From positions 14,426,811-14,490,810 of the forward strand of contig NC_060904.1 in NCBI RefSeq assembly GCF_014805685.1: 64,000 bases of DNA, in the 5' to 3' direction. The notes under the pieces were generated by a model. It was not told where the DNA came from. It saw only the letters and a program-made list of their open reading frames with translations, and made no database searches. This DNA comes from Silurus meridionalis (Eukaryota > Chordata > Actinopteri > Siluriformes > Siluridae). Each line of letters starts with the position of its first letter. Positions within the stretch are counted from its first letter, which is position 1. A program made the position numbers and the translations under genes. Below are positions 1-19,110 of this stretch, piece by piece.

Positions 1-56
1 TGTGGCTGCTGTATTTTGTAGTTTATTTTGATGCACTGGAAGTTAAGGTATTTGTA

Positions 57-57
57 T

Positions 58-115
<58 letters not shown>

Positions 116-134
116 GAGAGTGATTATATATATA
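57..134. repeat. Compound (TA)n-(GA)n microsatellite
   Basis: A TA dinucleotide run passes directly into a GA run, then a second short TA run near 125-136. The sequence around it up to RPP38 is AT-rich and shows no gene. It is a simple repeat with no visible role. Confidence 0.9.
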
Positions 135-501
135 TTGCCCATTATAGCTTTAAAATTCCTGCTTTTGACTCACAGTAGACCCCAATTGTGAATGCTGAGA
201 TGCTTTTGTGTTTTAGCAGCTTTAAAGACATTTTCTCTGAGCTCTCTTAAAACATAAACGCAGCATAGATTTTTATTGCACGGTAATTTATTATGTTAAC
301 AAAATACAACAATTTTAGGACCAAGTCAACATTTATAGGATTCCTATATTTATAGTATTGAGGTTTGTAGTTTAATTCAATCATTTGATTTAAACTATGT
401 CACAAAATGTAAATAACACAAGTGCAAGTGTAAATAATAAATACATAGATTTTAATGCAATGTAATTTTTTAAATAATGCATTGATTTTATCTAAAACTT
501 T

Positions 502-590
502 CATTGATGTTAAGAGAAAGAAACCTTGAGAGGAACCAGGCTCAAAAGGGATTTTCCCCCGTCCTTATCTGGGGGACATGAAATTTCCAT
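502..590 (+). repeat. Fragment of a dispersed fish repeat
   Basis: The stretch with AAGAAACCTTGAGAGGAACC followed by CTCAAAAGGG and a GGGGGACAT block matches part of the longer repeat at 44190-44420 and the inverted one at 48787-49015. It is a degraded copy. The rest of 135-800 holds nothing I can name. Confidence 0.6.
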
Positions 591-830
591 TCATTATAGT
601 TTATTGTTGAGGTGTGCTGTTTAGTGATGGGTTCTTAAATGCTAAATTGTTCATGTATATTGCAGACCCAAGTCATTGTAGCAGACTGTACTCATTTATT
701 GTCAAAACTCATCCCCATGGTTATTGAAAGCAATGACCAACAAGAAAAGTGCAAATAATGTAAAACACAATTACAACAGTGATTGTTGTAATTGAACAAG
801 CCAATATTTATAAGACTGTTACAGCACCGG

Positions 831-848
831 GACAGCAGGTGGCACTAC
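831..848 (+). promoter_or_regulatory. CTCF-like motif upstream of RPP38
   Basis: GACAGCAGGTGGCACTAC resembles the core of the vertebrate CTCF consensus, read on the + strand. It lies about 170 bases upstream of the RPP38 start codon. It is close in sequence to the four motifs near 12470-12680, which read on the other strand. The call rests on motif resemblance alone. Confidence 0.4.
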
Positions 849-1019
849 GGCTTTAAATCCAAAATGTTGATGCGGCGAAGAAGAGCACAAAAACAAATAT
901 GGCTGCTTCCAGGGACAGCTCACACGCTTCAGAGAAACGCGATTTGTGGCGTGTTTGAGGTAAAACGTATACGGATATTTTAAATCCTTATTAAAGCAGA
1001 CGTGTGTATTAATAGCAGG

Positions 1020-1838
1020 ATGGCTACACCGGGGCAGAAAGCCACGAAAAAGGAGAAAAAGAAACCTCTCCCAGTGAAAACGTGCCTCGGCAACCCGTAC
1101 GACTTAAAGTGGAAGCCGTTAGAGAAGGGCCAGGCCAGATTCATCCTGAAAACCGTGACCGAGAAACTCAGCTCGCTCGATCTCCGGAAACAGCACGGAA
1201 AGGTTTTCCGCAAGTGGCGAAGAAAGCGCAAGGACAAGAAGGAAAACCAGGAATCGATGGACACCGCTGAACCGACACAGAAGTCGGATGAACGATGCTG
1301 GACCGATAAGCGCCTGAGGAACGAGCTCGCCATCGGCATCAACGAGGTGACGAAAGGTCTGGAGAGGAACGAGCTCGGCCTGGTGCTCGTGTGCGACTCG
1401 GTGAAACCCGCTCACATGACCAGCCACCTCATATCCCTGAGCCAAACCCGCGCGGTACCTGCGTGCCAGGTCCCGGGTCTGAGTGCGGGTCTCGCGGGAG
1501 CGCTCGGGCTCGGCAGCGTCCTCGCGCTCGGCTTTAAGCGGCAGAGTGGCACGTTCGCGGACACGGTGGAGGCCCTCGCGGCCAAAACGCCCCCGCTGGC
1601 TGTGGCTTGGGTGCCTCCAGGGGCCCGTGTGTCCAAATCAAAACGGGTTGAAATGTCAGAAGAAACCAAGCAGGAACATGAGGAGGAGAAACTGGGTAGA
1701 GGGAGAAAAAGGAGACTGGAGGATTGCCTTGAAGTTCAGGACCCGGTGATTTCACTGCAACCTCTTAAAGTAAAGAAAATTATCCCAAATCCTTTAAAAA
1801 TCCGTAAAACCAAGCAGAAGAAAGCAAAACAAAAGTGA
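1020..1838 (+). CDS. RPP38: Ribonuclease P/MRP protein subunit p38 (RPP38)
   Basis: This is a single-exon coding region for a 272-residue protein, close to the human length of about 283. The product is a subunit of nuclear RNase P and RNase MRP, which process tRNA 5' ends and pre-rRNA; it belongs to the L7Ae/L30e family that binds kink-turn RNA. The middle of the protein carries the family core: LAIGINEVTKGLERNELGLV, then VCDSVKPAHMTSHLI and the glycine-rich GLSAGLAGALGLGSVLALGF. Both ends are lysine/arginine rich, as expected for a nucleolar RNA-binding protein. The start is the ATG at 1020 (MATPGQKATKK); an in-frame GTG at 1002 is upstream and unlikely. It lies tail-to-tail with NMT2, the same arrangement as in human. 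The coding part is GC-rich compared with its flanks. Antisense and out-of-frame ORFs here are shadows. Confidence 0.95.
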   Translation: MATPGQKATKKEKKKPLPVKTCLGNPYDLKWKPLEKGQARFILKTVTEKLSSLDLRKQHGKVFRKWRRKRKDKKENQESMDTAEPTQKSDERCWTDKRLRNELAIGINEVTKGLERNELGLVLVCDSVKPAHMTSHLISLSQTRAVPACQVPGLSAGLAGALGLGSVLALGFKRQSGTFADTVEALAAKTPPLAVAWVPPGARVSKSKRVEMSEETKQEHEEEKLGRGRKRRLEDCLEVQDPVISLQPLKVKKIIPNPLKIRKTKQKKAKQK

Positions 1839-3558
1839 GCACGTGGACAAACTGCAACAATGCCCCCTTATTCCCTTGAAACATCTAATGCATGATGGTC
1901 ACAATTTCATTTTGCTCACAAAAGTGGTAAAGCAGGTGAAAAAAATTACTGAAATTGGTGCAGTTGATTTTTTTTTTTTACATGTCTCATAATTAAAGGC
2001 ACCCCCTAACCAGTCCACCATGCACATCATTACATATGGACCACTGGGTAAATCAGTGGAGAGATTGAGTAAATGAGAGTTGTTACAGGTTTCAGATGAT
2101 TTTTATTTTATTCAAATTTATCCATGCTGGTATTCATTAATGCATCTTTCATGATCAGATATCTTGGTGGCCACCGTGTTTGACATGGTGCTGGTATACA
2201 ATTGATCTTTTTCAGTTCGTTTCATAGTTCACACAACCTGCAAATGGAGTTTAATAAAAATCTTCAGAGAAAGCTGAGCGTCATTTTGAATCTACATCAG
2301 GTTTTTAAAAAAAACGACCTCGTAAATAAGGTAAGTACTTTGGGTGACGTTCATGAGGGTGGAGAGGAAAAAATCATCATGCTCGGTTCATACAGCAAGC
2401 TTCAAGACTGCTCACACACATTCACACACACACCTCTGGCAAAAAAAGCAACCTGGATTTGAGAACAAGCATCTGATTTGTGTCTAATTCTTTAGGATTG
2501 TAATTTGGATGTGCTTGAATGGCTTGTAGACACGGATACATTTGTCAAATACAAGAGAAGCAGGAACACTAAGGCATTTTCTACTGTATATAAAAAAAGC
2601 TCTTTTTTTGTAAGTTTTTAGAGGCCCATGTAACAGCAATTTGATCAAGTGATGAGCAATTTTTCAGCTGCGTATATTTAAAAGCACAGGGAAAGCTAGA
2701 AAGAAAGACAGCGACGTCGTCAAAGAGACGCCAGTGATTGTTTGTCTCGTCTCCTTTGTGCTTGTGTGTGAAAATTCCCAGCAAAGTTTTTCTTTGCGAC
2801 TGACTGATGATGCGTGTAAAACTTAAACACAATTCTAAATATCAGAATTGTTTCAGACTAAAACACTGAACACAGTAATAATTAAAAAAAAACAACACTT
2901 CACATTCTTCTTGATTTGCACACACTCATGACCTAAACAAAATAAATCATTAAAAAAAATGCACACTAAAGCTTTCAAGCTCTATTAAGAGAATGTGCTT
3001 CGAGGAGAAATGGAATAAAAGTGATACATTCTTCACATGTACGCAGCAAAACGAAACCGAGAGCCGGAACCACAGCAGCGTTCAATGGTCAAAACTTTGG
3101 ATGCGACCCTGCCCTGTTTCTCGGCTCCTCTGTAAACCACAACACGTAATAAATATCGCATATTAACTATACCGCTTCAAATTCTTTCCCACTGATTAGG
3201 AACAAAACTGAAAAGTAATCGAGGGTGTTTACACATCAGATGAGAGACATGCGCTTGTCGATCATGTATTTGCAAAAAAAAAAAAAAAAAATCCCCAAAT
3301 TAAAGAGAGACATTAAGAGTTGATGCATGCCTTAAGAAAAGAATTGTGTGTTTATAGTATGAAGTATTAGTCAGTCTGAAGCTGATGCTTTTCACATTCT
3401 GCTGATATCTAAAAAGGAAAGAAAAAAAATCACCGGAGAATCTCTTGTAACAAAAGAAGAGACCTAAGAGAGCTGCATGATGGAACTCATTCACTGAATG
3501 GATTTTCTTCATGGTTTTTTTCTGACTGGCGTCCCGTGGACCTGAATGTAGCAGCTGG
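1839..3558. other. RPP38-NMT2 tail-to-tail interval (3' UTRs)
   Basis: The interval holds the 3' UTR of RPP38 from the left and of NMT2 from the right. An AATTAAA near 1990 and an AATAAA near 2250 could serve RPP38. It is AT-rich with poly-A/T runs (for example 3273-3290). Several short ORFs are present but none has recognisable protein features. Confidence 0.6.
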
Positions 3559-12415
<8,857 letters not shown>

Positions 12416-12459
12416 CACGGATGGTGAGAGGAGAAAGGCTCGAACGGGCGAGCGGAGAT

Positions 12460-12684
12460 TTCTGCAGTAACAGTGCCGCCTGCTGGCCATTCGCTATTAT
12501 AAAAACTACGGGCAGACCTCGGTGTTGTAACAGCGCCGCCTGCTGGACAATCGCAATTTTACGCGGTACATGCGCATTTTCAGTTTAGTGCAGTAAAAGC
12601 GCCATCTGCTGGACATTTAGGACTCTTTACAATTCGGGCTAGCGGAGATTACTGCAGTAATATCGCCACCTGCTGGACACGCAC
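12460..12684 (-). promoter_or_regulatory. Four-unit tandem repeat with CTCF-like motifs at the NMT2 promoter
   Basis: Four degenerate units spaced 60, 66 and 64 bases each contain a version of CAGCGCCGCCTGCTGGACA (motif cores at 12479, 12539, 12605 and 12669). Read on the minus strand they resemble the CTCF consensus (CCAGCAGGYGGCGC). Units 1 and 4 also share a preceding AGCGGAGATT-CTGCAGTAA block (12451-12470 and 12641-12660). The array begins about 50 bases upstream of the NMT2 ATG at 12415, in the 5' UTR or core promoter. Binding is an inference from the motif. Confidence 0.55.
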
Positions 12685-12784
12685 GATTCTTTACAGTACA
12701 TTACTGCAGTTCATGCACACACTTCTGTTGCTTGCATGTGCACTATCATAGCTTTGTAAATTTGTCATTTATGGCTTGTGCCTT

Positions 12785-13040
12785 TTTTCCTTAGGCTGCT
12801 CCCATTAGGGGTCGCCACAGCAGATCATCCGTCTCCATATAACCCCGTCATCTATATCTGCCTCTTTCAAACCAACATGTCTTCCCTTGCCACATCCATA
12901 AACCTCCTTGGCCTCCATGGCCACCATCCTCAGAACATATATATACCTCCTGTCCCTCCTCTGAACATGACCACACCATCTTAATCAAAGAGGTCCCTCT
13001 AATAAACTAATTTCTAACCCTGTCAATCCTCTTCACTAAC
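12785..13040 (-). mobile_element. LINE 3' fragment (same family as 3982-4559), inverted
   Basis: Reading the minus strand gives the same 3' region as the LINEs at 3982 and 10601: the CCCTAATGGGAGCAGCC tail signature, GGATGATCTGCTGTGGCGAC, then the region ending in TTAGTTTATTAGAGGGACCT. It is internally damaged. Confidence 0.8.
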
Positions 13041-13469
13041 AATGAAAATCGCAGCATCCTCAACTCTGTGTCACAGGCATCTTGGAGGATTTGCATACTA
13101 ATGATTTCATTTTATGATGTACATATGTTTCCTGTACATACAATAGGACAATAAGCTCCTTATTCTTCTCTTTTAAATTTATTTTTTTCATTTCACTTTT
13201 CTACTTCTCCATTTGGACAATTAATGTTGAATGACAGGCACGTTTTCCTCTATTTATTATGTAGATGATTGTGCCTCTGCCAAAGTGTCAAATTGAGCTG
13301 GATGTTACAGTATATGTGTACATGGTTTGGAAATGTTGTGGTTTGGAACCTGCAACACATACAGTCTGTATTTTCAGTGTTATCTTCAAAGCCACACCCT
13401 AAATCAGTGGCTGTATGTTGGTTTTAGTTTTTCGAGCAGATAATTTACAGCTTATAAGCGGTAATTTCA

Positions 13470-13690
13470 GGGAAGTGGTAGCTCAAAGGTTAAGACTCTG
13501 GGTTACTGCACAACAGGTCAGGTATTCAATCCCCAGTATTGCCACGCTACCACTCATGTTGCCTTGAGCAAGGCCTTAACCCGCTGTGCATCATGTCTGA
13601 CCCTGTGTTTTGCCATCAACATCACTGGGATAAGTGGAGAAAGAGGTTCACTGTAATGCGAACACAAGTATAAAGCACCTTTTACCTTTG
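13470..13690 (+). mobile_element. tRNA-derived SINE
   Basis: GGTAGCTCAAAGGTTAAG resembles an A box and GGTATTCAATCCCC a B box; then come CCTTGAGCAAGGCCTTAACCC and a long 3' part ending in TATAAAGCACCTTTTACC. It is a diverged copy of the family at 55536-55740. The remaining 13040-14100 shows only AT-rich sequence and a TA/ACATAT microsatellite at 13832-13882. Confidence 0.65.
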
Positions 13691-14115
13691 TTTTTTTAAA
13701 TATTAGACGTTCTCTAGATTTAAACTCAATCTTGTGACCATGTCATAAGCAAAGTTGCTATTTATACACTGCATTCATTTGCTTTGCATGACTTAGAAAG
13801 TACTTGGTTGCTGCTTGATACGTTACATATACATATATACATACATATATACATACATATATATATATATATGTATATATAATCATTACTGGTGCTGTTG
13901 ATGGACAACTCAGAAAAAAATCAGGACGTTCCAGGTTCTGCAGAATAATTTAATCCTTTTTTTTAATCAAATTTTTATGTACAAAGAAGATGCTTTCAGA
14001 TTACAAACCTTAAGTAGAGAGGAGTCTGGTGAACATTTGTACCTCGAGGCCGAAACCTACTGCAGTGAGATTGTTTTTTAACATTAGGATTGGTAAATAG
14101 TTTATATCTAGAATG

Positions 14116-14215
14116 ATTCTTCTTCTCCTTTCTCCTGCTTCCATTAGGGGTCGCCACAGCAGATCATCCGTCTCCATACACCTCTCTCCTCTACATCTGC
14201 CCCCTCCAAACCAAA
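14116..14215 (-). mobile_element. 100-bp LINE tail with perfect 13-bp target-site duplication
   Basis: This is an inverted, extremely 5'-truncated copy of the 3982-4559 LINE family (signature ATTAGGGGTCGCCACAGCAG). It is flanked by TATATCTAGAATG at 14103-14115 and again at 14216-14228. The perfect duplication suggests a recent insertion. Confidence 0.85.
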
Positions 14216-14239
14216 TATATCTAGAATGGTACAAATCGG

Positions 14240-14303
14240 TTAATTCTTCTTCTTCTTCTGGCTTCTCCCATTAGGGGTCGCCACAGCGGATCATCCGTCT
14301 CCA
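14240..14303 (-). mobile_element. About 60-bp LINE tail
   Basis: An inverted 3' end of the same LINE family, starting with a (TTC)n tail and CCATTAGGGGTCGCCACAGC. GTTAAT occurs on both sides and may be a short target-site duplication. Confidence 0.7.
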
Positions 14304-14559
14304 ATATCAGTTAATAGCTTATGAAAAAAGAAAAGATAAGAAAGATTACTACATTCAGTTCTAATTCAGTCGGCCACTGTGAGCAGACTCACACAAACAT
14401 TTTGAAAACTATATTTTCAAATGTTTGGTTTAGACTTTGCCCAGTGAAGCTTCACCCACCATCATTTCTGATGTGTATGAGATGCAGAAAAGCAAAGTGG
14501 TTATCATTAATGATATCTGGCAGTAGTGTGCCAGGTTTTTATTTATTTATTTATTTTTA

Positions 14560-15095
14560 ATGAGTGAATAAAAATGGCTAAGCTCAAATCAGAGTTGAGC
14601 TCTGTTTTGAATTTGTTTTATCTATTAGCATTAACATGCAGTTCAGCATCAGTTCAACAGCAAGCAGAACATTTAGAGAGGAATAAATGATGGACGAAAC
14701 TCCTGACTCAAACTCGCCGCAACACCCCTGGCCTTAATTGCATGATTTTTGTAAAGTACTTGAAAAGATTTTGGGCTCAGGATCATTTTAATAGATATCA
14801 GCGATTCACTTATATCGTTCTATTAATAGATCAGTGTGCTGAGAGTCTTTTCACATAAACTAAGTTGATTAAGCAACAGTCTTGTGACAAAAATGATAAT
14901 AGGAACATTATAGCCATAATAAATCATAGTACTTTGGATACTTAAGTACATTTTAAGGCAAATACTTTAAACTTTCACTTGAGTAAAAGTACAAAAGACA
15001 CACTTTTACTTTTACTGGAGTCTAATTTTACTTACTGTTTCTCTACTTTTACTCAACTACATGGTTTGTGTACTTCGTCCACCACTGGTCTCTGG
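14560..15095. mobile_element. MITE-like repeat (hAT type) related to 30488-30866
   Basis: It shares the ACTTTTACTGGAGTCTAATT block, a TTTGTGTACTTCGTCCACCA end and an AGAGTTGAGCTCTGTTTTG block with the copy at 30488-30866. Its left end is unclear. It lies downstream of FAM171A1. Confidence 0.55.
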
Positions 15096-15365
15096 ATCAT
15101 TTTCTGTATCACATTCTGCCACATGATTGGCTGATTGGATAATATTATTGCAGTATGATTGAACCTATAAAGCCATGATAAATAGAAATAGTATGATAAT
15201 TCCCTGACATGAACATAGTGGACTAAGCATTTGTGAAAGCACTGTTTAATGCCAGCACTGGTTACATTTTTTTTAAATTGTGAACTCATTTATATCATAA
15301 GCAACCACTCAAAAGGAGATTTTTGGGAAGTGATTGCAAAGTGGTTATGTCACAAGGACAGCTTT

Positions 15366-15369
<4 letters not shown>

Positions 15370-15424
<55 letters not shown>
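15370..15424. repeat. (AC)n microsatellite
   Basis: A run of about 27 AC units lies downstream of the FAM171A1 stop codon. Whether it falls inside the 3' UTR cannot be told. Confidence 0.95.
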
Positions 15425-15425
<1 letters not shown>

Positions 15426-16470
15426 ATTTGGCCACGGGCGACAACCACAACCTACTGTAGCACATTCATTCGTACACAAATTACCAACCAGGCTAAAATT
15501 AACGTCTTGAAATTTGCTAGAGGAGAAACACAGAGTAGAGACACATCATTCACCCACTGTACAAAGACACATGGTTTATGCACTACATGAAAAAAAATAT
15601 ATATATACAAAAAACAAAGCATAGATATGTAACAGGATTGAATCTGCAAAGAGACACATGAGGATTGTAAATGAATGCATCTGCTACATAGGCACTTTAG
15701 ACAGACGGAGCATTTTGTAAATGTAAGACAAGCTAAAAAAAAAAGGAAAAAGAAACATATGTTTTGCCCAAAGAAAAGACTCAATTAAATTGTGTTTCAC
15801 ATTCAAAACAGTGAATACGATAATGAACACACATAATACGCTTTCAAAAATAATAAAAAAATATATCAATGCATAGCAATGCGAGCCTCTAGTATCAAAT
15901 GTGAAGAACAACAGGAAGTTCACAGATATTAAAGTGGACAAATCTGATAATCAAACTGAGAAGGAAATACTGCATTTGATTGATGCCTAAGATTGAAAAC
16001 TCGCCTGTGATGCATTTAAAAAAGAAAACACTCGTCGGAGACGGAAAACCACTGGACGCAACACCTCGACACACTATTTTGTTCAGCTAAGTGCTGGGAC
16101 ACAGCGGACGAACACGTGATTAAACATTTACTGTGGACAAAGACGCAGTGCTCAGTGCTCTGTATGCTGCCAGTTGAAGATCCTATTGCTTACCTGAACA
16201 CCAGCAGCAGTTCATAAAGCTAAATAATCTCACCTTCATACCATTCAATGGCTTTCATTTTTTTTTGTTGCAGTTTGTTTAAAAAGGCATAGCTGTTGTG
16301 CATAAATGGGTTTCGCGGAGTGCTTTTGGAGAGCAAGTTCCTGGAAGCTGTTATTAATTTTGATGGCTTTGTTCCCCCCTCCCTCCACTTTCACAGGTAT
16401 TGTAAAAGTCAGACCCTAAATCCTTCAGCCAAAAGGCATTTCCACAGGTAATAAGGCTAAAGGTCAGGGT

Positions 16471-19047
16471 TTATTTCAGGTTAAAGGCAAGCAGTGGCCT
16501 TTCCTCACGCTTTTGCCACGGACTCTTCTTGTTCTCATCAATGTCCTCAGGAGCAGCCAAACCATCCGGGGCGCTGTTGCTCGAGGGAAGCTTAAGGTGC
16601 GTTTGTGCATGCTCAGTCCTCACTATCTGCTCAGTATCTACTCTTGAATCCTCTTGTTCCTCCATGGTGGGATCCGGGAGCGGAGGAGGGGATGGGAGTG
16701 GAGGAGTGGGTAGCAAAGGAGGTGAAGGAGGCACTATAGTCTCTTCCTCCACCTCGGAGCTGGGCAACAAGGGCTTATTAGAGTTTTCTTCCGGGCTACA
16801 GGCAGGAGTTTGGCTTTCACTTTCGTTGGGTTCTGAATGAGCATTAACTTTATCCTCCATAAATACCAGCGATGTGCATGCCACATTGGGTGTCCTAACC
16901 GCGTTCTTTTCCTGGCCTTTGTTCTTGCGGCTCGGCGTGACGTCACTTACGTCTACGCCCGAGTCCAAACTGGCATCGTTGCTGCCCACAGAGCAGGTGC
17001 CGTGTGTAGCCCTCTGTAGATCGATGTAAGAATGGCGGATGTGTGCGTTCGAACGGCCGTCCAGTGACACAAACCAGGCTCGTGGATGTGGCAGGGGTTT
17101 CCCGCCCCTCAACTCCATTAACGTCTTTTCAGCCAGTAGCTGATCTTCTCCGTTCATCTGCACCACCCCGAGTGCCGCCTCGCTTAGTGAGTTGGGGATT
17201 GACAAGGCTTCAGGCAACGTTGACGTCCACTCATCCACTGTCCCTCCTCCTGCCTCCCTCGCTCCTGTTTTCCCCTCATCTATCTCTTCACCCATGTCGT
17301 CCACTTGTACAACTTCAGCTTGAGGCTGATGAGATGCATTAAGCTCTGCACGGATGCTCTCGAGCTCGCTCCGTTCATCAGACTGGAGTAGAAGCGCTTG
17401 TCCTGATAGAGGGTGTGTCCCAGGCAGCCGCATATAATGGGCAGGGATAAGCAAAGTGGGACGGCCTTTCTGATATCCGGCTCCACCCTGGCTGACCTGC
17501 AGCTCCGACGTGCAGCAGAGCAGTTCTCCGGGCCGAGGCAGAAGACCTGGAGGGCGTTCTAGCTGATCCACAGAGCGTGAAAGCAGGAAGTCAGATGGAC
17601 GATGCTCACTCCCCAGATCTCTCTCTGGTGAAGTTGTGGGTGAAGTCATGGCTGGAGAAAGGCGGAGCTCGCGTGGATTGGCCTTGCTCTCTGAGGACAG
17701 GCGGCCAGCTGAGGCAGCGTGTTGCAGCGGATACGGAGATGAGGACAAAGCAGACATGTGCAGAGGATGGACGGTTGATGAGACGATAGAGGTGTAGCTA
17801 CGGCGATAGTCACGCTGGGACCGACTCCCGAGCTCATTTCGAGAAGACACTAGCTCACTGGTGGATGAGTCGTGAGGGGCGGCGTTCAGCATGGGTGTGT
17901 GCAGGTCTGGTTCCACCCCCAACTGGTCTGGTTGGGTTTCGTTAATGAGGTTGAGGTGAGACATGGACGTAGCTTGATCTCTTTTAGAGCTGTCCAGTGA
18001 GGTCAGAGAGTACTTCTGGTTAGCCCGTCTGGAGCGTGAGCACTTTCTCCTGGTGACACAAACATAGGAAAATATATGGGAGGACAAGATGTAGAATAAT
18101 GAATATTTATAATGAAAAAAGCATAAATACAAAATACTACCACAAAAATATTAAATTCTACTCAAAACTACAAATGTATTATTAATTACAAACACATGAA
18201 TTTGACAATAATACAACATACTACACAACAAAATACAATTTAATACTAAATGTTCATGTTATTTATTTTCAATTAAACTTAATGATTACTGCTTACTCTG
18301 CATTTAATGAACAATACAACAGTAAATTTAAAATAAATAAAAGAAAGATGAGATCAGTGATGAAACAGAAAAACAAACAAACAAAAAAACAATAATCACA
18401 CACCTGCAGTAACAGAGCAGAAGACAGAGGAGGAAGAGCAGGATGAGGGCCATGCCTCCCAGGATGGCCAAAAGGAACACAGTGTGGTATGTGCTGATGT
18501 CCTTCGCAACCACAGGACCTGAAACACATACACACAGACACACACAGTGTGTGAGCCATGATTCAAGTCTAAACACATCAAGCAACATAATGGAAATTAG
18601 GTATGGCATGGAAAAGCGACACTTAAAGAGAACTAGCCCGAATAATTCCTCTGAGTTATAGCTATGTGGTTCGATGTTTCTTCAATTCCCCACTCACAAC
18701 TTATTATATATAAATTCAATAGATCATAAAGAAGAAATTAGACTCTGGATGGCATACAAAGCTAGGGTAGCTTTCTTACTGGTGAAATCTGCCAGTGAAG
18801 AGTGTTGAGTGTTGAAGTCAGTTATAATGAAAAGTCTGGCTAGCAGTTTGCAAACAAAAACAAAATATTCATCAGAGACTGTCAGAGATGACAAGAGCAA
18901 GAGATCCAGAGAGAAAGTATGTGTTACCTGTGTTTATAGGAGACATGGCTGCTACCCAGTAACCAAGCTGAGGGGCGATGTAGGTGAGGATGAGCTCTCC
19001 ACCTCCTTCTCTCTGCACGTAGCCCAAACTGCTCTTCAACCAGGCTC

Positions 19048-19110
<63 letters not shown>

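Noticed and set aside
1119..1445. Long ORFs antisense to RPP38
   Set aside because: They are shadows of a GC-rich coding exon; the sense frame alone gives a recognisable RPP38 protein.
15249..15590. ORF containing a TH-repeat protein
   Set aside because: The repeat is a translated CA microsatellite; the same applies to the ORFs near 18872, 24529, 24833 and 30147.
16529..17342. Plus-strand ORFs opposite FAM171A1 exon 8
   Set aside because: Composition mirrors the proline-rich sense exon and no domain or start context supports them.
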